Below, piece by piece: positions 1 to 8,468 of a DNA stretch of 64,000 nucleotides (position 1 is its first letter; each line of letters opens with the position of its first letter). The position numbers and the translations under genes were made by a program. A model generated the notes under the pieces. The model was not told the DNA's origin. It ran no database searches and was given only the letters and a program-made list of their open reading frames with translations. The stretch lies in assembly GCA_963820395.1 (NCBI GenBank), contig CAWGAE010000020.1, positions 372,001 through 436,000 of the forward strand, written 5' to 3'. This stretch comes from DATFVJ01 sp963820395 (GTDB lineage: Bacteria > Actinomycetota > Actinomycetes > Streptosporangiales > Streptosporangiaceae).

Positions 1-193
1 GGCCGTAGGCCCAGAACGTCACCACGTTCCCCGCGACCGGATTAATCTTGCGCTAGTCACATCGAAGGCTCGCTCACCTCCGGCCACAATTTGGCGAAAC
101 GACATCCGGCCACCTAATTGATCACGTGCCAGCTTCACGGTACATTGACACCGGGAATGATCTTCTCAACCCGCTGCTGAAAGTGGCCGCGAT

Positions 194-221
194 CTCTTCG
201 GATCTGACTCTTCGGATCTGA
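194..221. repeat. two tandem copies of a 14-bp unit
   Basis: The unit CTCTTCGGATCTGA occurs at 194-207 and again at 208-221, about 75 bp upstream of the first gene's start. It could be a duplicated regulator site for that gene or a chance slippage product. No -10/-35 pair is convincing around it. Confidence 0.45.
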
Positions 222-295
222 CACGGCCTGCTGGCGATGCTAAAGAGCCGGACGGCGGCTTCGACTGCACTGTTATAGAGGAGAGTGAGTCCACA

Positions 296-880
296 GTGGA
301 CCGTTTGGCCAAGGGAAGTTCGTTGAAGCGCCTGATTGCCCTCGTTGCCGGCCTGGTGATCCTTTTCGGCGGAGCGGCGGCGTGCGGCTCCTCCAGCAAG
401 TCGACGAGCGCAGCCCCGCCGGCCACCCAGGCGTCCGGCGCCGTCACCCAGACCGGCTCGTCGACTGGCACCTGTACGGAAGCGGGGACCCGCAAGATCC
501 CAAAGACTCGGCTACTGGCCGATCTCGGCCTCACCTACGGGGCGTTCCACCGCTATCTGTACAAGCCATACAAGGCCGGATCATTCCACAAGGGCGCCGA
601 CGGACGAACCAAGGCAATCATCAAGGCGGGGCTCGCGTCCGCAGCGATCATCAAGCTGCTCAGCAACGCTAGCAAGAACGCCGCCGCGGACCCAACGTTG
701 TGCAAGTTCGTACCCAATATCAACGGCATCAAAGCTAGCCTGGCCGGCCTCGTCAGTAAGATCAAGGGCGGTACTGCCACCTCAAGCGACGTCGACGGCA
801 CGAGCAGCATGTTCGACCAGCTAAAGAACGGCGCGGGGTTCACCGCGCCGAGCACGTCGTCGCTGCCCGGACTGGGCTGA
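296..880 (+). CDS. putative lipoprotein, 194 aa
   Basis: This is a predicted secreted lipoprotein of unknown function. After a basic N-end there is a hydrophobic stretch (about residues 14-28) ending in the lipobox-like GGAAACGSS, so Cys30 would be lipidated. Residues 31-60 are a Ser/Thr/Ala/Pro linker typical of actinobacterial surface lipoproteins. The remaining part is mostly helical-looking, Lys/Ala-rich, with two cysteines (TGTCTEAG and PTLCKF) that may form a disulfide. The GTG start at 296 is chosen because GAGGAG lies 12 bp upstream at 279-284. It is a single gene, with the neighbouring operon convergent to it. I do not recognise the family. Confidence 0.75.
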   Translation: MDRLAKGSSLKRLIALVAGLVILFGGAAACGSSSKSTSAAPPATQASGAVTQTGSSTGTCTEAGTRKIPKTRLLADLGLTYGAFHRYLYKPYKAGSFHKGADGRTKAIIKAGLASAAIIKLLSNASKNAAADPTLCKFVPNINGIKASLAGLVSKIKGGTATSSDVDGTSSMFDQLKNGAGFTAPSTSSLPGLG

Positions 881-1075
881 GCCCATTGTCGCCAGGCGTG
901 GCAAAGGCGTGCGGCACCGCTGGTTGCGATCAGCTCGGCGGACAGTGGCCTTGCCTTCGGTCGACGTGCGTCCGGACGGACCAGGCGGCGGTCCCAGCAC
1001 GCCGCGCCACGCCAACTCGTCACCAGGCCCGGCTGTTCGAGATCCGGTGCATGGTTTGCGCGCATCGGACCTCGA

Positions 1076-2440
1076 TCAGCCGGTCCTGCCCCTCCGGCGG
1101 GCCAGGGTATCGACGGTCACGGCTACGAGCAGCACGATCGCGGTGACGATATCGGTGGCCGCGGCGCTCATCCCGATCAGGCCCAAGCCGTTATAGATCG
1201 TGGCGACGACAAGCCCGCCCAGCAGCGCATGCAGCATCCTGCCGCGGCCGCCGAAGAGGTTGGTGCCGCCGATGACAGCCGCGGCCACCGCGAAGAGCAC
1301 GTACCTGCCACCATCAAGGTCGGTGCCGATCGAGTCCAGCTGTGACGCGAGGATGATTCCCCCGAGGCCGGCAGTTAGGCCGCACAGCGTGAAGGCCATC
1401 GTCCGGATGGTGATCAGGTTGACGCCGGCCCTCCGGGCCGCCTCGGCGTTGCCGCCGATGGCGTAGATGTAACGCCCGAAACGGGTCCGCCCGGTCAGCA
1501 CGGTCCACAGCACCACGACGCCGAGCACAATGGGGACGATCCAGGGGACGCCGCGCAGCGTCACCGGGCCCACGCCTCGGTTGGTATTGCCAACGGTGAC
1601 CACCACGACGCCGGCGACCGCCATCACGGCGATCTTCAACAGCGTGACGCCGAGTGGTGGTGCCACTAGGCCGCTGGCCCGCCTGCGGCGGTCGCGCATG
1701 ATCATGAATAGGCCGACCAGCCCGACCAGGACCACCATGACAATCCAGCCTGCCACCGGGCTGAGGTTCCCTGCGGTCAGGTCGTAGATGATGTCGTTCG
1801 GGTTCCCGATCGAACCGCCAGCGCCATGGCCGCTGCGGGCGACCAGGATGATCATCAAACCCTCCAGGCCGAGCAGCCCGGCCAGAGTGACCACGAAAGA
1901 CGGCAGACCCAGCCGCGTGATCAGACTGCCCTGTGCGAGGCCGATGAAAGCGGTGACGGCCAGCCCGATAAGGATGGCCACCCACCAAGGCAGCGTATAG
2001 ACCGCCCAGAGGGTGACCACCGCGCCGATCCCGGCGTTATAGCCGACGGACAGGTCGATCTCACCGAGCAGTAGGACGAAAACCTCCGCCATGCCAAGCA
2101 CGATGAACGGAGCGCCCTGGATCATCAGGTTGACGAGGTTGCCCGCGGACAGGAACAGCGAGTTCTTCGCCTGGAAGAAGATGACGATCGCGATCAGGCC
2201 CAAGATGATGGGCAGCGCGCCGCTCTCTCCGTTCCTGACCCGCTTGAGCCAGATGCGAGCGTAATCGCCGACCGAGTCGGCGATCAGCTCCGGCGCTCCG
2301 GCGATCGCGGCATCTTCGCCCGCTGCCTCCTCGGCCGCAGGCTCAGCCGCGACAATCACGGGCGCATCGGAGTCTGTCGGACCCAACTGACCGCCATGCG
2401 GTGTCGGTGACATAGTTTCAGCCTTCCGTGCCGCGGCCAC
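1076..2440 (-). CDS. sugar ABC transporter permease (BPD_transp_2 family)
   Basis: This is the integral membrane permease of a monosaccharide-type ABC importer (XylH/RbsC class), 454 aa. After a roughly 70-residue acidic cytoplasmic N-extension come multiple hydrophobic helices with family motifs such as FVLLLGEIDLSVGYNAG, GLPSFVVTLAGLLGLEGL and YAIGGNAEAARRAGVN. The last matches the conserved EAA-like cytoplasmic loop that docks on the ATPase. It is the last gene of a three-gene operon. Its start overlaps the ATPase 3' end by 23 bp, which points to translational coupling. The exact sugar cannot be read from the sequence; XylH-like xylose or another pentose is the best guess. Confidence 0.9.
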   Translation of the reverse strand: MAAARKAETMSPTPHGGQLGPTDSDAPVIVAAEPAAEEAAGEDAAIAGAPELIADSVGDYARIWLKRVRNGESGALPIILGLIAIVIFFQAKNSLFLSAGNLVNLMIQGAPFIVLGMAEVFVLLLGEIDLSVGYNAGIGAVVTLWAVYTLPWWVAILIGLAVTAFIGLAQGSLITRLGLPSFVVTLAGLLGLEGLMIILVARSGHGAGGSIGNPNDIIYDLTAGNLSPVAGWIVMVVLVGLVGLFMIMRDRRRRASGLVAPPLGVTLLKIAVMAVAGVVVVTVGNTNRGVGPVTLRGVPWIVPIVLGVVVLWTVLTGRTRFGRYIYAIGGNAEAARRAGVNLITIRTMAFTLCGLTAGLGGIILASQLDSIGTDLDGGRYVLFAVAAAVIGGTNLFGGRGRMLHALLGGLVVATIYNGLGLIGMSAAATDIVTAIVLLVAVTVDTLARRRGRTG

Positions 2441-3302
2441 GACCGCCCGGCGGCGCGGGCTGGCCTGCGTTGCCGTTCCCCCCGCCCAGCCGGGCGGAGG
2501 TACCGGTGGTCATCAGCTCCACCACCGACTGGGTATCGAAATCCGACGCAGGACCCGCCGCGGCAAGCCGGCCCAGGTAAAGCACCGCAATTCGGTCGGC
2601 GACCTGGAACACCTCGGTGAGGTTGTGGGAAATCACGATGACCGCGTGTCCCCGGCTGGCGAGCCGGCCGATGAGGCGGAGGACGAGCTCGGTCTGGGTG
2701 ACACCGAGCGCCGCAGTGGGCTCGTCCATGATGACGAGCCTGGCATCGAGCATCACGGCCTTGGCCACCGCGACTGACTGGCGCTGGCCGCCGGACAGCG
2801 AGCCCACCGGTTGCCGGATCGAGCGCACAGTCACGACCTTCAGGTCAGTGAGCGTCCGCTTCGCGGTCAGCTCCATGCTGACCTCGTCGAGCAGCCCATG
2901 CCGCAGCACCTCGTGGCCGAGCAGCATGTTCTGTACGATGTCCAGGTTGTCGCAGAGCGCCAGGTCCTGATAGACGGTCGCGATGCCAAGGTCGGTCGCG
3001 TCCTTCGGGCCATGCAGATGGACCGGTTTGCCATTCCACAGTATCTCGCCGTGGGTCGGTTCCCAGATTCCGGAGATGGTCTTGATCAGTGTCGACTTGC
3101 CCGCGCCATTGTCGCCTACCAGAGCCGTTACCTGGCCCTCGGGGATGTCGAGGTCGATGTCCGCCAGTGCATGCACCGGGCCGAAGCTCTTCCCGATCCC
3201 GTGCAGGCGCAGCAGCGGCGCGTCCGCCTGGTCTGGCGGGGCGGTTCCGGATGGCGCCCGGCCCGCTGCCGCGGGCCGGGCGCCATCGCCAGCTGTCACC
3301 AC
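2418..3302 (-). CDS. sugar ABC transporter ATP-binding protein
   Basis: This is the ATPase of the importer, 294 aa, with one nucleotide-binding domain. Most RbsA/XylG proteins have two; single-domain versions are usual in actinobacteria. Visible motifs are Walker A GDNGAGKST, the signature SLSGGQRQ, Walker B RLVIMDEPTAAL and a switch histidine in VISHNL. The N-terminal 25 residues are Pro/Ala-rich and probably dispensable. The gene begins GTG GTG at 3302/3299. It lies 34 bp downstream of the binding-protein gene and overlaps the permease gene, so the three are one transcription unit on the minus strand. Confidence 0.9.
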   Translation of the reverse strand: MVTAGDGARPAAAGRAPSGTAPPDQADAPLLRLHGIGKSFGPVHALADIDLDIPEGQVTALVGDNGAGKSTLIKTISGIWEPTHGEILWNGKPVHLHGPKDATDLGIATVYQDLALCDNLDIVQNMLLGHEVLRHGLLDEVSMELTAKRTLTDLKVVTVRSIRQPVGSLSGGQRQSVAVAKAVMLDARLVIMDEPTAALGVTQTELVLRLIGRLASRGHAVIVISHNLTEVFQVADRIAVLYLGRLAAAGPASDFDTQSVVELMTTGTSARLGGGNGNAGQPAPPGGRGRGTEG

Positions 3303-3336
3303 TGCGAGAATCCAGCTATGAGTCGAGCGCTCATGA

Positions 3337-4590
3337 TCACCCCGTGATCCCTGCCGCCGCGCAGGCCGCCTTGTACTTGGGCGTGCAGAGCTGCGATGCC
3401 GGCACGAACTTGTCGGCGATAACCGTCGCGTTCATATTCGACGTCGTCACCCACACCGGCGCCAAGAGCACTGACGGAACGGCAACATGGGCCACCGTGT
3501 CGGGAACACTGCCGTTCACGAGGCCCGAAGCAGGCGTCAGGCCGGTCCGGAGGTACATCGCGAGCGCCGCCGCAGCCTGGGCCTCAAGGTAGATCGGCTT
3601 GTACACGGTCCCGCACTGGTACCCGGCAAGGATGTTCTGCAGCCCCACCAGGGTCGCGTCCTGCCCGGTCGCCGGGAACGTCTTGGCCTTGACTCCCAGG
3701 GTCTGGAGGTAGTGGATGATCGGGGCCGCGTTCTCGTCGTTGGGGGTAAGCACGGCATTGATGTTCTTGTGCGCGGTGAGCTGCCCCTGGAACTCGGTCT
3801 CCGCGGTGGGCGGGTCCCACGTTCCAGCTGCGTTACCGACCCGCACCCACGTGCCGGACTTGAAGTACGGGGCCATGACGCTGGTGTAGCCCTGCGCGAA
3901 CAGGGTGGCATTATTGTCTGTCGGCGCACCGTACATGACGAGCACGTTCGGCTTCTTGACGCCCAAGGCGGAGACGCAGCTGACCAGGCCCTGGCCCAGG
4001 AGTTGGCCGACATGCACGTTGTTGAAGCTCACGTAGTACTTGCGGCCGCCGCCCAGGGTCAGCCGGTCGTAGTCGATGACAGCCACGCCGTGGGCCTTGG
4101 CGTACTTCTCGATCGACGTGCCGACGCCGGAGTCGAGCGGGTCCATAATGAGAACGCTCGCGCCCTTGGTGATGTCAGCCTGGGCGTCGCTCAGCTGGGT
4201 TGCGTCGCTGCCCTGTGCATTCTGCACGGTGAACTGCGACGTCTGCAGGCCCGCCGTTTCGAGAGCCTTCGTCAGGTAGGGCGCGTCGAATTCGACATAG
4301 CGGGCGGATGAGACGGTGTCCGGTAGAATGACACCAACGTTGCCCTTGCCGCGAGACGCCAGTGACTTCAGCGCGGTCATCTGCGAGAAATCGTTCGTGA
4401 ACGACGTGGCGGAGATCGACGGCGCGGCCGCGAAGCTGCTTGAACCTGTGGCACTGCTGGAAGACGAGCCGCTGCTGCCGCAGGCAGCTAGGAGAAGAGC
4501 CGCGCTGGCGGCGACTGCCGTCAGCGCGGCCCTCCTGGTACCTGAGTACAAGGGAACCACCTCGCTCATGGGTGGGACACGTCGGGACAC
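3337..4590 (-). CDS. sugar ABC transporter substrate-binding lipoprotein
   Basis: This is the periplasmic-binding-protein component of the importer, 417 aa at most. It has a lipoprotein signal: hydrophobic run TAVAASAALLLAACGSSG with the lipobox Cys, followed by a Ser-rich tether. The mature region looks like type 1 (XylF/RbsB) binding proteins, for example VGVILPDTVSSARY near the start, IMDPLDSGVGTSIEKYA and TPNDENAAPIIHYLQTLG. These are the ligand-pocket and hinge regions of the peripla_BP_4 fold. The first GTG (4590) and the ATG at 4569 are both possible; neither has a strong ribosome site, and the ATG gives a more normal signal peptide. It is the first gene of the operon. Confidence 0.88.
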   Translation of the reverse strand: MSRRVPPMSEVVPLYSGTRRAALTAVAASAALLLAACGSSGSSSSSATGSSSFAAAPSISATSFTNDFSQMTALKSLASRGKGNVGVILPDTVSSARYVEFDAPYLTKALETAGLQTSQFTVQNAQGSDATQLSDAQADITKGASVLIMDPLDSGVGTSIEKYAKAHGVAVIDYDRLTLGGGRKYYVSFNNVHVGQLLGQGLVSCVSALGVKKPNVLVMYGAPTDNNATLFAQGYTSVMAPYFKSGTWVRVGNAAGTWDPPTAETEFQGQLTAHKNINAVLTPNDENAAPIIHYLQTLGVKAKTFPATGQDATLVGLQNILAGYQCGTVYKPIYLEAQAAAALAMYLRTGLTPASGLVNGSVPDTVAHVAVPSVLLAPVWVTTSNMNATVIADKFVPASQLCTPKYKAACAAAGITG

Positions 4591-4679
4591 GGACGCGCCG
4601 AGGGCAGGTCCGGGTGACGGTCACCGCGGGCCCGGAACTATCTGGGAAAACACTAGGCCGAGGAGAATAAACGCGTGCA

Positions 4680-5579
4680 TTAACATCCACGTAACCAGGT
4701 GAAAAATTCATCAACACCGCCGGGCCAGCTCGGCCCTGGCCCGCGCCTCGGGCCGACCGAGGGGCAGCGGCGCCGGGTCACTCCGCTGCGATGCGGTAGT
4801 CGGCTCTGGGCTGGGTGATGGATCGGCGGGGTGCCCCCGCCCGGCTTCAACTGGCCCGCAGGCGCCGGATGTAGACCCGCACATACTGGGTCTTTGTCTC
4901 GTAACCGTGGCCCGATACCCGGCGGAGCAGATGCGTCCGTCAGAGCTTTCCCCTGTTGATCGAGCATTCCCCTGTTGATGGCACCGCTTGGCATGCGCCG
5001 GCGCCGCATTGGCTCGAAGGGCGCGAGCGCCACGTCGGCGGGCATCCTGGCGCTGTCATCGGCGACGGTCACCGGCACTGCGGCCGCCCCGTCCACGGTC
5101 GCGGTGACCGGCACCCCGGTGCCGGGTGGATTATTGGTGACGCCGACCGAAGCGGCCTGGCCGTCGGCGTAATCCGCAATCCGGGCGCCGGAAGTGAAGC
5201 GGACGAGGTTGACGATCATCCGCGACGGTTCTTCTCCCCGGTAGATCGGGTTGATGTAGACGTCGCCGTTGAAGGTGCTGGCCGGGCCCTTGGCGGTGGG
5301 CGTGGTGGGCTTGAGTTCCGCGTGTGCTCCTAGGCACACCGTCCGGCCAAAAGTACGTCACCGGCCCGGTGTGAACCCCGCACCGCCGCAAAACCCGCAC
5401 CGAGCGGAGAAGCCGCATCCGGGCGGGGACGTAGGCCCGCGCCCCACGCGGAGGTCTGATTCAAGGTTTAGGGTCGGCGGCAATGATTCACTTCAGGCCA
5501 CTTGCCCTATGTAGCTCTTTATAGTGTTATTCCTTGATCAATCAAGATTTGAGCGCATTAATCCCAGTCATCTGACTCC
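4680..5579. other. 900-bp stretch with only decayed coding sequence
   Basis: No intact gene is convincing here. A minus-strand cupin fragment is listed separately. The open frame that continues from it down to 4680 changes to Arg/Pro-rich text without family character. At 5533-5546 CTTGAT and ATCAAG form a 6-bp inverted repeat with a 2-nt loop, followed by ATTT, which could be a weak hairpin. The AT-rich run around 5515-5570 is the most promoter-like part, upstream of the redox operon. Confidence 0.5.
5180..5330 (-). pseudogene. cupin-domain protein, N-terminal remnant
   Basis: About 45 codons read like the beginning of the actinobacterial cupin family: TAKGPASTFNGDVYINP, then GEEPSRMIVNLVRFTSGAR. 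In intact members this is followed by His-containing metal-site strands (HSHP...GQTLYV). Here the frame runs into unrelated sequence immediately after the SGAR turn, so the metal-binding histidines are missing. I take it as a truncated, non-functional copy. Confidence 0.55.
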
Positions 5580-5619
5580 CGATGTGTGACTTGTTCCGCG
5601 CCAGTGCTGGCGGTAGTAT

Positions 5620-5632
5620 CCCCCCACGGGGG
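5620..5632. promoter_or_regulatory. GC palindrome upstream of the redox operon, possible CsoR-type operator
   Basis: TAGTATCCCCCCACGGGGGAAA contains C-rich and G-rich arms that pair across a CA/AC centre. CsoR/RcnR-family repressors bind G-tract/C-tract palindromes flanked by A/T, so this could be such an operator. It lies about 190 bp upstream of the first operon gene and no csoR gene is in the window, so the assignment is weak. Confidence 0.25.
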
Positions 5633-5819
5633 AAACGGGCATCAGGTGCAATGCACCGCACTTGCGGGAATCTGCCATCGGATAGATGGACGCGAAGGCA
5701 TCGCGCGGAATTACCCGCAGCGTTGGAGGGCGCGCCGCCTTGGCGGCGTGGCAGGCACGTTCACCAGACAGCGTCAGGCCGGATGCGGAACCGCCAGATA
5801 GGCCATCGGGGGGTGGGGC

Positions 5820-6500
5820 ATGATCTCAGCCGCGTCAGGGGTCACGCTATGGCACACGAGCAGGGCCACCGGAATGTTCAGCGTCTGGCTGCTATCCACC
5901 GCGATCATCCTCGGCGTGCTTGTCAACCAGAAGGGACGCCTGACTGGGCTACCGAGATTCGGGGCCGAAGGACTGCACCGCAACATCTCTTTGCTCGCCT
6001 TGGCGTTTGTCGCCGTCCATGTGGTGACGGTGGTTATCGATCCTTATGTGAACACCAGCGTGGCCGACGTGTTCATCCCGTTCGTCTCGTCCTACAAGCC
6101 CGTGTGGACCGGCCTCGGCGCGGTATCCGCCGACCTTTTCGCTGCGGTGATCATCACCAGTCTGGTGCGGCAGCGGATAGGGCATCGCACGTGGCTGGCG
6201 ATCCACTGGCTCGTCTACATCGCATGGCCAGTCGCCCTCATCCACGGCCTCGGCACGGCCACCGACCTGCGCTCCGGCTGGGAGTTCGGCCTGACATGCG
6301 CGTGCGTGGTCGGCGTCGGCCTGGCCGCGAGCTGGCGGCTGGCCGCCGCGATCCGGGCCGTGCCGCGCGGCCGCCGTGCAGCCTCGATTCTGGCCGAGAT
6401 CCATCCAGCACCGGGACAGCCGACCGCCCGCCCCGGCTCACCAGGACCGCCCCCAGCTGGCCAGGTGCCGCCCGTGACAACGCACCGGACGATCCCGTGA
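5820..6500 (+). CDS. ferric-reductase-like transmembrane protein (haem b type)
   Basis: This 226-aa integral membrane protein has about six hydrophobic helices of the ferric-reductase/MsrQ (FRD) type. Conserved histidines suitable as haem ligands lie in EGLHRNISLLAL, FVAVHVVTV, TWLAIHWLVYIAW and VALIHGLGTATD. There is no FAD/NAD-binding C-domain; the C-terminal 40 residues are a Pro/Gly/Ala-rich cytoplasmic tail. An electron donor must therefore come from partner proteins. The next two genes, a NuoF-like flavoprotein (17 bp downstream) and a ferredoxin, are obvious candidates. ATG 5820 is preceded by a G-rich ribosome site (5807-5817). The electron acceptor is not known. Confidence 0.85.
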   Translation: MISAASGVTLWHTSRATGMFSVWLLSTAIILGVLVNQKGRLTGLPRFGAEGLHRNISLLALAFVAVHVVTVVIDPYVNTSVADVFIPFVSSYKPVWTGLGAVSADLFAAVIITSLVRQRIGHRTWLAIHWLVYIAWPVALIHGLGTATDLRSGWEFGLTCACVVGVGLAASWRLAAAIRAVPRGRRAASILAEIHPAPGQPTARPGSPGPPPAGQVPPVTTHRTIP

Positions 6501-6516
6501 ACGGAGACGATCACAG

Positions 6517-7818
6517 GTGCCGCTTAGCGAAGACATTGCCGGAGCTCCCGGCACGTGTGAACAGGCCGTAGGGCCCGGTCGGCTGTTGCCCGTGGGCCCG
6601 CACCAGGCGGCCGACCTTGACCAGCATCTTCACACACACGGACCGTTGCCATACCAGGACGGTCCGAAATTGATCGCAGCAGCTGGTGAGGCCGGTCTTA
6701 CCGGCCGGGGCGGCGCCGCGTTCCCCACCCACCGCAAGCTTCAAGCCGTTCGTGGCGCTGGCGAACCGCCGGTGGTCGTCGCCAACGGCGCGGAAAGCGA
6801 GCCGGCGAGCGCCAAGGACAAGACGCTGCTGTTGGTCTCCCCGCATCTGGTACTCGACGGACTGCAGCTCGCGGCCGAGGCTGTCGGCGCGCGGCAGGCG
6901 TACCTGTATGTGCACCGCAATCCGGAACTGCTCAAGAGCCTGCGTGACGCCATGGCCGAGCGGACCGGCCGCCAACTCGATCGTCTCACAGTCCGCCTCG
7001 TTGAAGCGCCCGCGCGGTTTCTTGCCGGTGAGAAAACGGCCCTCGCGAGCCGAATCTCCGGCGGGAGTGCGCTGCCCAGGTTCAACCGGCCGCCGGTATC
7101 GGAGCGCGGCGTCGGCGGGGCGCCGACCCTTGTCCAGAATGTCGAGACCCTCGCCCATCTGGCCCTGATCGCCCGGCACGGTCCTGCCTGGTTTCGCGAG
7201 GTGGGAACCCCAGCCGAGCCTGGCACCATGATCTGCACGATTCACACCATTGACAGGCCCGTCCAGGTCATCGAGACCGCGATCGGCACCCCGCTGCGCA
7301 GTCTTCTTCCCCTGCAAGCACCCGCCACCCAGGCGCTCCTGATCGGGGGGTACCACGGCACCTGGCTCCCGACGGTCCAAGCGGCGCCCCTGCCGCTGGC
7401 CAACGCGGCGCTGCGCCCACTGGGCGCCACCGTGGGCGCCGGTATCCTCGCCGCGTTGCCGGCCAGCCAATGCGGCCTGGCCGAAAGCGCCAGCGTAGTC
7501 CGGTACCTCGCGCTGGAATCCGCCGGGCAGTGCGGCCCGTGCCTCAACGCGCTACCCCGCATCGCGGGCGCTCTCGCTGCCCTCGCCGACCTCCGGCCGG
7601 AACCGCACATGCGTGCCAATCTGCTGCGCTGGGCCGGCCTGGCCGAACAGCGCGGCGCGTGCCATCACCCAGACGGAACCGTCAGGTTCGTCCGGAGCGC
7701 GCTCGTCGTGTTCGCTCACGAAGAGTACTGCCACCTCCAGGGCCGCTGCAGCGCCACGGATTCACGGCCATTCCTGCCCGTGCCCGACGTCCCACCGGGC
7801 CATCGCGATTGGAAATGA
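6517..7818 (+). CDS. NuoF-like NADH/flavoprotein with iron-sulfur region, 433 aa
   Basis: The protein matches the NADH-binding 51-kDa subunit of complex I. The FMN/NADH loop reads TGRGGAAFPTHRKLQAV, followed by VVVANGAESEPASAKDKTLL and an SLBB-like segment (TIDRPVQVIETAIGTPL). The C-terminal iron-sulfur region reads ESAGQCGPCLNALPRIAG and RGACHHPDGTVRFVRSAL. In complex I the motif is ESCGxCxPC plus a later Cys, four ligands in all. Here the first Cys is Ala, leaving three. GTG 6517 has GGAGA 10 bp upstream. No other nuo genes are present, so this is a stand-alone electron-input module that probably feeds the adjacent ferredoxin and the membrane haem protein. Confidence 0.85.
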   Translation: MPLSEDIAGAPGTCEQAVGPGRLLPVGPHQAADLDQHLHTHGPLPYQDGPKLIAAAGEAGLTGRGGAAFPTHRKLQAVRGAGEPPVVVANGAESEPASAKDKTLLLVSPHLVLDGLQLAAEAVGARQAYLYVHRNPELLKSLRDAMAERTGRQLDRLTVRLVEAPARFLAGEKTALASRISGGSALPRFNRPPVSERGVGGAPTLVQNVETLAHLALIARHGPAWFREVGTPAEPGTMICTIHTIDRPVQVIETAIGTPLRSLLPLQAPATQALLIGGYHGTWLPTVQAAPLPLANAALRPLGATVGAGILAALPASQCGLAESASVVRYLALESAGQCGPCLNALPRIAGALAALADLRPEPHMRANLLRWAGLAEQRGACHHPDGTVRFVRSALVVFAHEEYCHLQGRCSATDSRPFLPVPDVPPGHRDWK

Positions 7819-7819
7819 C

Positions 7820-8032
7820 ATGGACCTGCGCGTGCGCGTCAACCCCATCACCTGCGCGGGCCACGGCATCTGCGCCGAACTGCTGCCCGAACGCATCCAG
7901 CTTGACGAATGGGGCTATCCGATCATCGATCAAGACCCTATGTCCGCTGAACTGGAACGGCACGCCCGTCAGGCGGTCGCCGAGTGCCCGACGCTCGCGC
8001 TGTTCGTTCTGGAGGGCAACGAACGAGACTGA
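7820..8032 (+). CDS. 3Fe-4S-type ferredoxin, 70 aa
   Basis: This is a small soluble electron carrier. CAGHGICAELLPE and AVAECPTLAL give three cysteines in the C-x5-C ... CP arrangement of actinobacterial single-cluster [3Fe-4S] ferredoxins, the type that serves P450s and other reductases. ATG 7820 follows the stop of the flavoprotein gene by one base, so the two are translationally coupled. Electrons probably pass from NAD(P)H through the flavoprotein and this ferredoxin to the membrane haem protein, in either direction. Confidence 0.85.
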   Translation: MDLRVRVNPITCAGHGICAELLPERIQLDEWGYPIIDQDPMSAELERHARQAVAECPTLALFVLEGNERD

Positions 8033-8468
8033 TCCGCCGCAGCCGGACGGACGCGCCGAACATGCGAGGGTCGCTCCGCACGAGTTCGTGCTCGGCAGGA
8101 GAAGGAAAATTCGATCCACACGACGCACACGCGTATACGACTAAACGTCATGCAACAGAACAACTAGTAATCTTCCTAACTGAAGTGTCCATAATCAGGG
8201 ATGCATCGCCCGGCCGGCGCGGCAATGTCCGCCGCGTTGCGCGTGAGTGACAGCCGCTTCCCGGAACCTCTTGGCGTGTGGCACGTATATGGCACGGTCG
8301 GTTTCTCTCACCATCGGGCTCGGCCGCCGCGATCTTACGCCTTTCAGGAGTAATAGGCGCGGGGTAGAACATGACGGCTATATGTGGCGGGCGTTGGCGA
8401 GTGCCCGTGGTGGCAGATAGCTGCTGCCATTGCTGCCAGCGTGCCAAGTCTTCATCGTGCGCTGCGAT
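8033..8468. other. 436-bp intergenic region between converging units
   Basis: No coding or RNA feature is convincing. The region has lower GC than its surroundings around 8100-8190. It ends in a perfect 14-bp palindrome GCGATTTAAATCGC (8464-8477) that contains the stop codon of the mntP-like gene and could act as a weak bidirectional end signal. Confidence 0.45.

Noticed and set aside
5582..6571. 329-aa frame overlapping the ferric-reductase-like gene
   Set aside because: It is an Arg/Pro/His-rich shadow of the real gene in another frame.
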